NCBI GenBank assembly: GCA_964594365.1
Contig: CAZQMB010000016.1
Coordinates: 1-28,486 of the forward strand
DNA length: 28,486 nucleotides
Direction: 5' to 3'
DNA from: CAIUSP01 sp964594365
GTDB taxonomy: Bacteria; Actinomycetota; Thermoleophilia; Solirubrobacterales; 70-9
Shown here: positions 15,444 to 25,952 of the stretch, in pieces
Position numbering within the stretch: the first letter of the stretch is position 1
How the letters are laid out: the number at the start of each line of letters is the position of its first letter
The notes under the pieces: model-generated
Told to the model about the DNA's origin: nothing
Databases searched by the model: none
Seen by the model: only the letters and a program-made list of their open reading frames with translations
Position numbers and translations under genes: made by a program

Positions 15444-17115
15444 GTGTAGGCAGTTGCCGCATCAGGTCGTCCGAGTGTCGTCTGAGGATCCTGTCGATCT
15501 CGGCCTCGCTCGGTAGTCGATCGTGATCGACGCTCAGCACGAACACGTTGATTCCCTGAGCGTCGTGGTATTTGAACCGGATCGCCGGGAAGTACTCGAT
15601 CAGGACCTTCGCGAGTGACGGTGCCCGCGCTATCACGATCAGTTCGTTGTCGGGATTGACCAAGGCCCGGCGTACCGAGATCAGATCCACCCACCCGCTG
15701 TCGGCTGCCTTCTCTCCACGATCCGCTGCCGTCTCTCCCTTTCGACAGTAGCCACAGCCCGCGAGGCGAAGCCGCGTGTCGCGACTCTCGTTCGTCCTCT
15801 CGACCCCGCTTCGCAGGTCGATCACGGTGCCGATACGCAGCGGGTGGTCGACCCGCGAGAGGATCTCGCGCCGGTAGGCATAGGTGATCGCTATCTGCTC
15901 CTCGGGAACGGTGCTCTCGTTCAGCCACCAGACGATCGTGCCGAGGTTCAGTGGGTCCCCCGGTTGGGTCACGATCTGCGCTCTCGCGACGAGGGCCACC
16001 GCGACCACGATGATCGTCCCCGTCACGACCTTGAAGGACCTGTACGGCCCGATCATCCGCTTCGAGGCGGAGTTCTCCCGCAGCCATCCCGCGAGTGCGA
16101 CCCCCGCGGCGATACACGTGAGGGCGCTGATCACCAAGAGCTGGCGGAAGTCGAGCTGGTTGGAGACGGCGACGATCGTGGATGGAACCATGCCGAGACC
16201 CGCCAACATCACCAGCCGAGATGGGGCTCGCCCCTTCTCTCGCAGCACGAACCAGACCCAGGCAGCCACCAGCACGGCGAAGGTCAAGATTTCTTCCACG
16301 CCGATCCCGAAGCGCTCGGTCGATCTGCTCGCCACCCGACCGATCTGGTCGAACGGGAACACGACCGCGCTGTCGACCCAGACGAGGACCCACCACCAGA
16401 AGGCGGTGACGAAGATCGCGCCGATGAACTGCATCAGGATCCTGCGGATCTCGCGCACGGGCAGGGTTCCCAACCACGCGAGCGGCATGAGCGCAGCCAG
16501 TGCAACCGTCTCCTTGGTCAGGATGCAGAGCCCGAAGATCACGCCCGCGCCGACGACTCTCGCTGGTGTCGGAGTCATCAGCAGGAGGATCGTGGCGACG
16601 ATCATGCCGAGCTGCGGCTGGTCGATCAGGACTTCGAGGAATCCGCTCCAGACGAATGGAACCGCCGCGAGCGCTGCCGAGGCGCAGAGGGCGGCCCTGT
16701 CACCGCCGAGCAGTTGGGCGATCCGGACCGTGCCGAGGAGTGATGCGAGGAAGAAGATCGCGAATGCGAGCTTCGGCCCGGTGAAGGGATCGGTACCGAC
16801 CAGGTTGCTCGCGACCGCGATGAGTATCGGTCCCACCGGACCGTGGGGGTGGAACAGCTCCCCGTCCGGTGCAGTAAGTCCATGTCCGGTGAGCAGAGAG
16901 TTGCCCGCGTAGAGGTAAGCCCCGGCATCGGAGAAGACCGGGCCGTCCAACCCCTCTACCGCCAACCTGACGGCCCAGATCAGAGTGATCAGGCCATAGG
17001 CGGCAAGGGCCAGAGGGGATGCCTCGATTCGTGTTCGGATCGTCTCGATCATTGGTCTGTGTCGGAGATGGTTCCGTCGGAGTGGGACGGATGAAACGGT
17101 CATTCCTGCGCTCAC
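15388..17115 (-). CDS. ArnT/PMT-like (GT39/GT83-type) membrane glycosyltransferase
   Basis: Up to 575 residues from the GTG at 17115; ATGs at 17103 and 17052 (the latter giving MIETIRTRIEASP) are alternatives, and the start is uncertain. After the first helix the periplasmic loop has VFSDAGAYLYAGNSLLTG (60-77), where D63 matches the Asp essential in ArnT/PMT enzymes, then HPHGPVGPIL (89-98). About ten membrane segments extend to residue 380, followed by a soluble C-terminal domain with a CGYC pair (C454, C457). It probably transfers a sugar from a polyprenyl phosphate to a lipid, protein or glycan outside the membrane. It converges on the five-gene cluster and likely serves the same envelope pathway. 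The final residues are encoded inside the last 56 bases of paralog D. Confidence 0.8.
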   Translation of the reverse strand: MSAGMTVSSVPLRRNHLRHRPMIETIRTRIEASPLALAAYGLITLIWAVRLAVEGLDGPVFSDAGAYLYAGNSLLTGHGLTAPDGELFHPHGPVGPILIAVASNLVGTDPFTGPKLAFAIFFLASLLGTVRIAQLLGGDRAALCASAALAAVPFVWSGFLEVLIDQPQLGMIVATILLLMTPTPARVVGAGVIFGLCILTKETVALAALMPLAWLGTLPVREIRRILMQFIGAIFVTAFWWWVLVWVDSAVVFPFDQIGRVASRSTERFGIGVEEILTFAVLVAAWVWFVLREKGRAPSRLVMLAGLGMVPSTIVAVSNQLDFRQLLVISALTCIAAGVALAGWLRENSASKRMIGPYRSFKVVTGTIIVVAVALVARAQIVTQPGDPLNLGTIVWWLNESTVPEEQIAITYAYRREILSRVDHPLRIGTVIDLRSGVERTNESRDTRLRLAGCGYCRKGETAADRGEKAADSGWVDLISVRRALVNPDNELIVIARAPSLAKVLIEYFPAIRFKYHDAQGINVFVLSVDHDRLPSEAEIDRILRRHSDDLMRQLPTPSREEANSPDGQAAPGSS

Positions 17116-17340
17116 GCCTGCCTGCTGCTATCTTGCGAGACCGCTTGTGCCTGAAGACGCGCTGCGTCGCCGGGCAAAGGTAAACGACTCGTTCGACGAT
17201 GGAGGACGGCTCAGGATAAAAGCGCTTTTCGGGTACCGATCGGAATTCCTTTCTCGGGCCCGTTCAGGGCCTTTTTCTTGCTCGAATCCCCCGCGCGACA
17301 AAGTCGACCCAGACCACCGACCAGAACAGAGGCAACGAGG
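17116..17340 (+). promoter_or_regulatory. fusA upstream region with palindrome and SD
   Basis: This is the longest non-coding stretch in the window. It separates the divergent glycosyltransferase from fusA. Contents: an A/T-rich ATAAAA (17216-17221) in otherwise GC-rich sequence, possibly a -10, though without a clear -35; a perfect 12-bp palindrome AAAAGCGCTTTT (17218-17229); an 8-bp palindrome CCGATCGG (17236-17243); a terminator-like hairpin (listed separately); and an AGAGG Shine-Dalgarno (17328-17332) eight bases before the fusA ATG. Control of fusA independent of rpsL-rpsG is expected from the layout. Confidence 0.4.
17257..17279 (+). terminator. Intrinsic-terminator-like hairpin in the fusA leader
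   Basis: GGCCC (17257-17261), loop GTTCA, GGGCC (17267-17271), then TTTTTCTT (17272-17279): a 5-bp GC stem directly followed by a T-run. No + strand gene ends nearby (the last one ended at 15443), and fusA starts 61 bases downstream. It could therefore be an attenuator in the fusA leader, or a stop for read-through from the cluster. The stem is short; moderate confidence. Confidence 0.45.
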
Positions 17341-19452
<2,112 letters not shown>

Positions 19453-19477
19453 GCGTGCCTGATTGCGCCTGTGTGTC

Positions 19478-19483
19478 TATATT
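19478..19483 (+). promoter_or_regulatory. Candidate -10 element for tuf
   Basis: TATATT (five of six matches to the consensus -10) stands out in the 148-base fusA-tuf gap. The -35 position (about 19455-19460, GTGCCT) is poor. If used, it gives tuf a leader of about 110 bases, and would explain independent high-level tuf expression. Prediction only. Confidence 0.3.
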
Positions 19484-19600
19484 TCCACGCGTCGGTCAGT
19501 AACCGAACCATTTCCGGAGAGCCGGGGATTTTCCGGTCGCTGCGGCTGATTCACCTGTAAACGACTTCGCAAATAAGGAAGAAAAGAAAGAAGGAGCGAG

Positions 19601-20785
<1,185 letters not shown>

Positions 20786-20789
20786 CACC

Positions 20790-20818
20790 GAAGGGCTCCA
20801 CTCCATGTGGAGCCCTTC
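20790..20818 (+). terminator. Perfect 12-bp stem-loop after tuf
   Basis: GAAGGGCTCCAC (20790-20801), loop TCCAT, GTGGAGCCCTTC (20807-20818): a perfect 12-bp stem starting four bases after the tuf stop. No T-run follows on the + strand (ACACATTG), so it may be a terminator without a U-tract, a 3'-end-stabilising hairpin or an RNase processing site separating abundant tuf mRNA from the S10 operon. The structure is certain; the function is inferred. Confidence 0.6.
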
Positions 20819-20878
20819 ACACATTGCCGCCCCGGCAGCCGGCGGGGTAAGGCGGAAAAGGACATAAGGAATTCGACC

Positions 20879-20896
20879 GGGGCGCTTCGGCGCCCC
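20879..20896 (+). other. UUCG-tetraloop hairpin in the S10 operon leader
   Basis: GGGGCGC-TTCG-GCGCCCC is a 7-bp GC stem capped by the very stable UUCG tetraloop, 46 bases before the rpsJ ATG. An A-rich purine tract (GAAAAGGAAGAGAAAAAAACAGGAG region, 20904-20928) follows, containing an AGGAG. The S10 operon leader of E. coli is a target for L4 autoregulation; whether this leader does anything similar cannot be told from sequence. Confidence 0.5.
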
Positions 20897-20942
20897 CGTC
20901 GCACGAAAAGGAAGAGAAAAAAACAGGAGCGTTTCGAGGTCA

Positions 20943-21263
20943 ATGGCCTCACTCACATCGGGAAAAATCAGGATCAGGCTCAAGGCGTACGACCACGACG
21001 CCATAGATCGGGCTGCCCAGGAAATCGTCACGACCGCCGAGAGGACCGGCGCATCGGTTTCCGGACCCGTACCCCTGCCGACCGAGAAGAACGTCTACTG
21101 CGTGATCCGCTCTCCCTTCAAGGACAAGGACTCTCGGGAGCACTTCGAGATCCGCACCCACAAGCGACTGATCGATATCCATCAACCCACCCCCAAGACG
21201 GTCGATGAGCTGCAGAGGATGGAGACACTCCCCGCAGGAGTAGACGTGGAGATCAGGCTCTGA
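20943..21263 (+). CDS. rpsJ: 30S ribosomal protein S10
   Basis: S10, 106 residues, a 30S head protein and also NusE in antitermination. Recognisable: KIRIRLKAYDHDAIDRAAQEIV (about 8-29), GPVPLPTEKNVYCVIRSP (about 41-58), and EHFEIRTHKRLIDI (about 66-79) with the conserved THKRLIDI. ATG is preceded by GAGGT two bases away. First gene of the S10 operon; its stop overlaps the rplC start as TGATG. Length and sequence are typical. Confidence 0.98.
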   Translation: MASLTSGKIRIRLKAYDHDAIDRAAQEIVTTAERTGASVSGPVPLPTEKNVYCVIRSPFKDKDSREHFEIRTHKRLIDIHQPTPKTVDELQRMETLPAGVDVEIRL

Positions 21264-22027
21264 TGGCGGCGATCATCGGACGCAAGCTCGGTATGACCCA
21301 GATCTTCGACGCGGAGGACGGGACTTCGACACCGGTCACGGTGATCGAGGCACAGCCCTGCGTCGTCACCGCGATCCGCAACGCTGAGCGTGACGGCTAC
21401 GACGCTGTACAGCTCGCCGGGATAGAGACCGCCGAACGCAAGCTGACCAAGGCCGAGTTGGGCCATCTCAAGAAGTCAGACGCCGCCCCGATGCGCAAGT
21501 TGGTCGAGTTCCGAGACGTGGAGATCACCACCGGCTCACCCTCGGCCGAGTCGGAGGCCGAGGAGAGCGCACCCGAGGAGAGCGCCGAAGGCGAGGGTGG
21601 GGGCGATGACGCGGAGAAGACCGAAGAAGCTGCCGAGACTGCACCGGAGCAGGACGCGGAGTCCGGCGACGGTCCGAAGCTCGGCGAGAAGGTCACCGTC
21701 GCTTCCTTCGAGCAGGGTGAGAAGGTCAAGGTCTCGGCGATCTCGATCGGCAAGGGCTTCCAGGGAACGGTCAAGCGTCACAACTTCGGACGCGGGCCGG
21801 TATCGCACGGCTCTCACAACGTGCGTGCACCCGGTTCGATCGGTGCCAGCGCCGATCCCGCGAGGGTCTTCAAGGGAAGGAAGATGCCGGGTCAGATGGG
21901 TGCCAAGCGTGTCACCCAGCGTGGCTCGAAGGTCTTCAGGGTCGATACCGAGCGGAACCTCCTGCTGTTGGTGGGTTCCGTACCGGGCCCTCGGAACGCA
22001 ACCGTGGAGGTCGTAAGCGATGGCTGA
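21263..22027 (+). CDS. rplC: 50S ribosomal protein L3 with acidic insertion
   Basis: L3, 254 residues, about 35-45 longer than usual. L3 binds 23S rRNA near the peptidyl-transferase centre. Normal parts: IIGRKLGMTQIFD (4-16), the EFRD strand near 82-85, IGKGFQGTVKRHNF (about 162-175), GSIGASADPARVFKGRKMPGQMG (about 191-213) and the C-terminal NLLLLVGSVPGPRN. Between residues 91 and 138 lies a Glu/Asp/Ala/Ser-rich insertion (18 acidic residues in 48, one Lys) in the loop that E. coli L3 spans with a few residues (near FRLAEGEEFTVGQ). The insert is in frame and both flanks align, so it is not an assembly error. Overlaps rpsJ by one base and rplD by eight. Confidence 0.97.
   Translation: MAAIIGRKLGMTQIFDAEDGTSTPVTVIEAQPCVVTAIRNAERDGYDAVQLAGIETAERKLTKAELGHLKKSDAAPMRKLVEFRDVEITTGSPSAESEAEESAPEESAEGEGGGDDAEKTEEAAETAPEQDAESGDGPKLGEKVTVASFEQGEKVKVSAISIGKGFQGTVKRHNFGRGPVSHGSHNVRAPGSIGASADPARVFKGRKMPGQMGAKRVTQRGSKVFRVDTERNLLLLVGSVPGPRNATVEVVSDG
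21533..21676 (+). other. Acidic low-complexity insertion within L3
   Basis: Codons 91-138 of rplC, encoding GSPSAESEAEESAPEESAEG and then 28 further residues of the same composition to SGDGP. It is predicted to be disordered and solvent-exposed. The codons are not simple nucleotide repeats, unlike the array in rpsQ. Confidence 0.85.
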
Positions 22028-22733
22028 CGCGAAGAAGGCGCCGGTACTGGGCGGCAGCGGGAGCGAGTCCCTCCCCGCCGGTCTGTTCAGTGAGCCTTTC
22101 CACGAGTCGCTCGTACATCAGGCTGCCCGAGCCGATCTGGCTGCGCGCCGCCGGGGTACCCATTCCTCGCTCACCCGTGGCGAGGTCTCGATGACCACTG
22201 CAAAGGCCTGGCGCCAGAAGGGAACCGGTCGCGCGCGAGTAGGCGCCCTGAGCGTTCCCCACCGTTACGGCGGAGGCGCTGCCTTCGGCCCGAAACCCCG
22301 CTCGTACGTCTTCAAGGTCAACCGTCGCGAACGCCGTCGCGCACTACGCTCGGCCTTGTCCGTCCACGCAGAGCGCGGATCGGTGGCGATCCTCGATGCG
22401 TCCGGATTCTCGGAGCCCTCCACCAAGCAGGCGGCACAAGGAGTCAGCAAGTGGGGAGCCGACCTTCCGCTGCTGGTCATCGTCGGACCCGACGAGGACG
22501 CTGCAGCCAAGAGTTTCCGCAACATCGAGCGCGTCACCGTGGCTCAGGCTTCTGCCGCCGGTGTCGCCGATGTGATCGGGGCAGCGTCGATCGCGGTCAG
22601 CAAGTCGGCCCTAGCCGTACTCGCTGAACGCTCCGGAGAGGTCGAGCGCGGCGGCCTCGAGAGTGGGAAGCCTGTCGACGCACCCGCCGACACCGAGCCT
22701 GCAAGTACCGAGCCTGAGAGTGAGACCGTCTGA
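22020..22733 (+). CDS. rplD: 50S ribosomal protein L4 with acidic tail
   Basis: L4, 237 residues; its loop reaches the polypeptide exit tunnel. Typical stretches: ESLVHQAARADLAARRRGTHSSLTRGEVS (about 29-57), PWRQKGTGRAR-type KAWRQKGTGRARVGAL (about 62-77), FGPKPRSYVFKVNRRERRRALRSALS (about 88-113). The usual end (about ALAVLAERSG) is followed by about 31 extra residues rich in Glu, Asp, Pro and Ser (207-237), in keeping with the charged additions on other proteins of this operon. The ATG overlaps the end of rplC by eight bases; the stop overlaps rplW as TGATG. Confidence 0.97.
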   Translation: MADAKKAPVLGGSGSESLPAGLFSEPFHESLVHQAARADLAARRRGTHSSLTRGEVSMTTAKAWRQKGTGRARVGALSVPHRYGGGAAFGPKPRSYVFKVNRRERRRALRSALSVHAERGSVAILDASGFSEPSTKQAAQGVSKWGADLPLLVIVGPDEDAAAKSFRNIERVTVAQASAAGVADVIGAASIAVSKSALAVLAERSGEVERGGLESGKPVDAPADTEPASTEPESETV

Positions 22734-23029
22734 TGGATGCGACCCAGATCATCATCCGGCCGGTCGTTTCCGAGAAGAGCTACGCCCTGATGGCTGTGGG
22801 TAAGTACACGTTCCGGGTCAACGACCGTGCTCACAAACATCAGATTGCCGATGCGGTCGAGGATCTCTTCGACGTCAAGGTCGATGCGGTTCGGACCTCG
22901 AAGGTGAGGGCCAAGCCCAAGCGCCGTGGCCTCCACTACGGGCGGTCACGGTCCTGGAAGAAGGCGGTCGTCCAACTCGCCCCGGGCGAGCGGATCGAGT
23001 TCTTCGAAGGCGCGGCGGTGGAGGGCTGA
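22733..23029 (+). CDS. rplW: 50S ribosomal protein L23
   Basis: L23, 98 residues, at the exit-tunnel rim where trigger factor and SRP dock. Recognisable: IIIRPVVSEKSYALM (6-20), YTFRVNDRAHKHQIADAVEDLFDVKV (about 25-50) and TSKVRAKPKRRG (about 54-65). Standard length, no added tail. Overlaps its neighbours on both sides by one base (TGATG), so translation is probably coupled. Confidence 0.98.
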   Translation: MDATQIIIRPVVSEKSYALMAVGKYTFRVNDRAHKHQIADAVEDLFDVKVDAVRTSKVRAKPKRRGLHYGRSRSWKKAVVQLAPGERIEFFEGAAVEG

Positions 23030-23868
23030 TGGCACTCCGTAAGACGAAACCGACCAGCCCGGGTCGTCGCTTCAGCACCTACCAGATCCGGGAGGAGCTG
23101 ACCCCCGACACCGAGCCGACCAAAGCACTGCTCGAGGGCAAAAAGCGCACCGGTGGCCGCAACGTAAACGGCCGCATCACCTCACGGCACCGTGGAGGCG
23201 GCGCAAAGCGCAAGTACAGGGTGATCGACTTCAAGCGCCTGAAGGACGGGATTCCCGCCCGCGTGGCGAGCATCGAGTACGACCCGAACCGGACCACCTA
23301 CATAGCTCTGCTCGTCTACGCCGACGGAGAGAAGAACTACATCTTGAGCCCACAGGGGATCAAGGTCGGCGATACGGTCAGCTCTGGTGAGGGTGCGGAC
23401 ATCAAGCCTGGCAACGCCCTTCCACTCTCGGCGATCCCCACCGGAACGGTGGTTCACAACGTCGAGATGACCGCTGGCCAAGGTGGAAAGCTCGGTCGTG
23501 CGGCCGGTACGGCGATCCAGGTAGTGGCCAAGGAGGGCGACATGGTGACCCTCAGGCTGCCCTCGTCCGAGATGCGCATGGTCCGCCGCGAGTGCCGCGC
23601 GACGATCGGCAGCCTCTCCAACTCCGAGCACCAGAACGTCACCATCGGCAAGGCCGGACGCAACCGCCACAAGGGCCGTCGCCCGCAGAGCCGCGGCGTG
23701 GCGATGAATCCGGTCGATCACCCGCATGGCGGCGGGGAAGCTCACAAGACCCCCGGTGGACATCCGGTCACGCCGTGGGGGAAGCCCACGCTCGGCTACC
23801 GGACCCGCAAGAAGGGCAAGGCCTCCGACAAGATGATCGTGCGTGGTCGCAAGCGAGGGAAGAAGTAG
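23029..23868 (+). CDS. rplB: 50S ribosomal protein L2
   Basis: L2, 279 residues, needed for subunit association and the peptidyl-transferase centre. Typical: LRKTKPTSPGRRFSTY (2-17), RNVNGRITSRHRGGGAKRKYRVIDF (about 44-68), the KH-like/OB stretches in the middle, and the C-terminal MNPVDHPHGGGEAHKTPGG (about 225-243), which holds the conserved His of the E. coli H229 region. Standard length, no charged tail. rpsS starts three bases after the stop. Confidence 0.98.
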   Translation: MALRKTKPTSPGRRFSTYQIREELTPDTEPTKALLEGKKRTGGRNVNGRITSRHRGGGAKRKYRVIDFKRLKDGIPARVASIEYDPNRTTYIALLVYADGEKNYILSPQGIKVGDTVSSGEGADIKPGNALPLSAIPTGTVVHNVEMTAGQGGKLGRAAGTAIQVVAKEGDMVTLRLPSSEMRMVRRECRATIGSLSNSEHQNVTIGKAGRNRHKGRRPQSRGVAMNPVDHPHGGGEAHKTPGGHPVTPWGKPTLGYRTRKKGKASDKMIVRGRKRGKK

Positions 23869-23871
23869 ACC

Positions 23872-24147
23872 ATGGGACGCTCGACCAAGAAAGGCCCGTG
23901 GGCCGAGGAGAGGCTGCTGAAGCGGGTCGCTGCGATGAACGAGTCAGGCGACAAGACGATGATCAAGACCTGGTCGCGCAAGTCGACGGTATTCCCTGAG
24001 ATGGTCGGTCACACGATCGCCGTCCACGATGGCCGCAAGCACGTACCGGTATTCATCTCGGAGTCGATGGTCGGACACAAGCTCGGCGAGTTCGCTCCGA
24101 CCAGGACCTTCCGTGCCCATTCCGGAACCGGGAGCAAAGAAGAGTAG
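23872..24147 (+). CDS. rpsS: 30S ribosomal protein S19
   Basis: S19, 91 residues, in the 30S head, contacting S13 and tRNA. MGRSTKKGPWAEERLLKRV (1-19), IKTWSRKSTVFPEMVGHTIAVHDGRKHVPV (about 31-60) and MVGHKLGEFAPTRTFRAH (about 66-83) are all typical. Start ATG is three bases after the rplB stop; rplV starts two bases after its own stop. Confidence 0.98.
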   Translation: MGRSTKKGPWAEERLLKRVAAMNESGDKTMIKTWSRKSTVFPEMVGHTIAVHDGRKHVPVFISESMVGHKLGEFAPTRTFRAHSGTGSKEE

Positions 24148-24149
24148 AC

Positions 24150-24862
24150 ATGGCTGACGAGAAGAAGAAGACCTCAGACAAGCCCGCGGCCAAGAAGCCC
24201 GCGGCNNNNNNNNNNNNNNNNNNNNNNNNNNNNNNNNNNNNNNNNNNNNNNNNNNNNNNNNNNNNNNNNNNNNNNNNNNNNNNNNNNNNNNNNNNNNNNN
24301 NNNNNTGGCTGACGAGAAGAAGAAGACCTCAGACAAGCCCGCGGCCAAGAAGCCCGCGGCGAAGAAGCCTGCCGCCAAGAAGCCTGCCGCCAAGAAGCCT
24401 GCGGCCAAGAAGCCTGCAGCCAAGAAGCCTGCGGCGAAGAAGCCTGCGCCCGCAAAGAAGCCCGCAGCCACCAAGAAGGAATCGGCCGAGACCGAGAAGA
24501 AGCAGACGCCGGTCGAGTCTCCGGTGGTACGGGCCAAGGCCAGCTACGTGCGGATCGCTCCTCGGAAGGCCCGTCTGGTCGCCGATCAGGTGCGCGGAAT
24601 GCCGGTTCCGGAGGCGATCGCGTTGCTCAGGTTCTCTCCGCGCAGCGCCGCTCAGGACATCGCGAAGCTGGTCAATTCCGCCGCGTCGAACGCCGAGCAC
24701 AACCATGATCTGGTGGCGGACGATCTGCGCATCACCGAGATCACGGTCGATGAGGGCCCGACCCTCCGCCGCTACCGCCCGAGAGCCCTCGGCCGGGCAA
24801 CCAGGATCAACAAACGCACCAGCCACATCAAGGTCGCGTTGAAGGCGGGAGGCGAGAAGTAA
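24150..24862 (+). CDS. rplV: 50S ribosomal protein L22 with lysine-rich repeat N-terminus (spans assembly gap)
   Basis: The ATG at 24150 is followed by 55 bases, then 100 N, then the same 55 bases again. Collapsing the duplicate gives one open frame of 185 residues (equivalent to ATG plus 24306-24862). Residues 1-10 are MADEKKKTSD, then seven AAKKP repeats and PAKKPAATKK; the L22 core follows: VRAKASYVRIAPRKARLVADQVRG, the loop with NHDLVADDLRITEITVDEGPTLRRYRPRALGRATRI, and the end HIKVAL. Core L22 is about 110 residues, so about 70 residues are added. The repeat resembles histone H1/HupB-like tails, which bind nucleic acid; here it may contact rRNA. As deposited the frame looks broken only because 100 N is not a multiple of three. 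Confidence 0.9.
24206..24305. other. 100-N scaffold gap inside rplV, with identical 55-base flanks
   Basis: The 55 bases before the gap (24151-24205) and the 55 after it (24306-24360) are identical. The round 100-N length is a placeholder. The flanks look like the ends of two contigs overlapping by one assembly word, so the true sequence probably has one copy and no missing bases. Confidence 0.9.
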
Positions 24863-25533
24863 TGGGCCAGAAGATCCACCCGATCGGGTTCCGAGTCGGC
24901 TACATCCAGGACTGGAAGTCCAACTGGTTCACCGAGAGTGACTACGCCGACTATCTGATGGAGGACATCGCGATCCGCGAGCACATCGAGGAGAAACTGG
25001 CCCATGCCGGTCTCTCGGACATCCAGATCCAGAAGTCCGCTCAGGAGATCACCGTCGACATCTTCACCGCGCGTCCGGGAATCGTGATCGGCAAGTCCGG
25101 CAGCGAGGTGGACGCTCTTCGCCGCGAGCTGCACAAGCTCACCGGCAAGGCGGTCAAGGTGAACATCAAGGAGATCAAGCGCCCCGAGCTGGATGCACAG
25201 CTGGTCGCCCAGTCGATCGCCGAACAGCTGCAGAATCGAGTCGCATTCCGTCGCGCGATGCGTCGGGCCCTCACCTCGGCGATCCGCTCTGGGGCTGAGG
25301 GGGTCAAGGTCCAGGTTTCCGGCCGGCTCGGCGGAGCAGAGATGGCCCGAACCGAGGGTTACTCCGAGGGTCGAGTGCCTCTCCATACCCTTCGCGCCGA
25401 CATCGACTACGGGTTCGTCGAGGCCAAGACCACCACCGGCCGGATCGGGGTCAAGTGTTGGATCAACAAGGGTGAGGTGATGCCCGAGGGCTATCGCAAT
25501 CGCGGTGGCGAGGAAGTGGAGGACGAGCGCTGA
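24862..25533 (+). CDS. rpsC: 30S ribosomal protein S3
   Basis: S3, 223 residues, at the mRNA entry channel. MGQKIHPIGFRVGYIQDW (1-18), the type II KH domain with the GxxG loop as GIVIGKSGSEVDALRREL (about 73-90), and the C-terminal domain RRAMRRALTSAIRSGAEGVKVQVSGRLGGAEMARTEGYSEGRVPLHTLRADIDYG. The end is a short acidic GGEEVEDER. Its ATG overlaps the rplV stop (TAATG) and its stop overlaps rplP (TGATG). Confidence 0.98.
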   Translation: MGQKIHPIGFRVGYIQDWKSNWFTESDYADYLMEDIAIREHIEEKLAHAGLSDIQIQKSAQEITVDIFTARPGIVIGKSGSEVDALRRELHKLTGKAVKVNIKEIKRPELDAQLVAQSIAEQLQNRVAFRRAMRRALTSAIRSGAEGVKVQVSGRLGGAEMARTEGYSEGRVPLHTLRADIDYGFVEAKTTTGRIGVKCWINKGEVMPEGYRNRGGEEVEDER

Positions 25534-25952
25534 TGTTGATGCCCAAGCGGGTCAAGCACCGCAAACAGATGCGTGGTCGCCGACGCGGCAACTCGAAGGG
25601 CGGTACCGCAGTGAGTTTCGGCGAGTACGGGCTGAAGGCCATGGAGCGCGGCTGGATAACCAATCGCCAGATCGAGGCTGCGCGAGTTGCCATGACCCGA
25701 AAGATCAAGCGTGGCGGCAAGGTCTGGATCACCGTGTTCCCCGACAAGCCGGTAACCAAGAAGCCCGCGGAGACCAGGATGGGCTCCGGAAAGGGCAACC
25801 CGGAAGGCTGGGTAGCCGTGGTCAAGCCCGGGAGGGTGATGTTCGAGCTCGCGGGCGTCCCGGATGATCTCGCCAAGGAGGCGATGACCCTCGCCGGCTC
25901 GAAGCTCCCGATCAGGACCAAGGTGGTCCGGCGAGAGGGGGCGGGCGAGTGA
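25533..25952 (+). CDS. rplP: 50S ribosomal protein L16
   Basis: L16, 139 residues, near the A-site tRNA elbow. MLMPKRVKHRKQMRGRRRGN (1-20), GLKAMERGWITNRQIEAARVAMTRKIKRGGKVWITVFPDKPVTKKPAETRMGSGKGNPEGWVAVVKPGRVMFEL are all typical and full length. The ATG two codons downstream is also possible, but homologs usually start with ML. Overlaps rpsC by one base and rpmC by four (GTGA). Confidence 0.98.
   Translation: MLMPKRVKHRKQMRGRRRGNSKGGTAVSFGEYGLKAMERGWITNRQIEAARVAMTRKIKRGGKVWITVFPDKPVTKKPAETRMGSGKGNPEGWVAVVKPGRVMFELAGVPDDLAKEAMTLAGSKLPIRTKVVRREGAGE

Noticed and set aside
1961..17340. Mobile element or genomic island as cause of the str split
   Set aside because: No transposase, integrase, tRNA, direct repeats or obvious change in base composition seen.
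17278..17340. Upstream in-frame start for fusA
   Set aside because: Adds 21 residues with no EF-G similarity and would start at the terminator-like hairpin; the ATG at 17341 has AGAGG at good spacing.
24150..24862. Frameshift or programmed frameshift in rplV
   Set aside because: The shift comes from 100 N not being a multiple of three; collapsing the duplicated 55 bases restores one frame.
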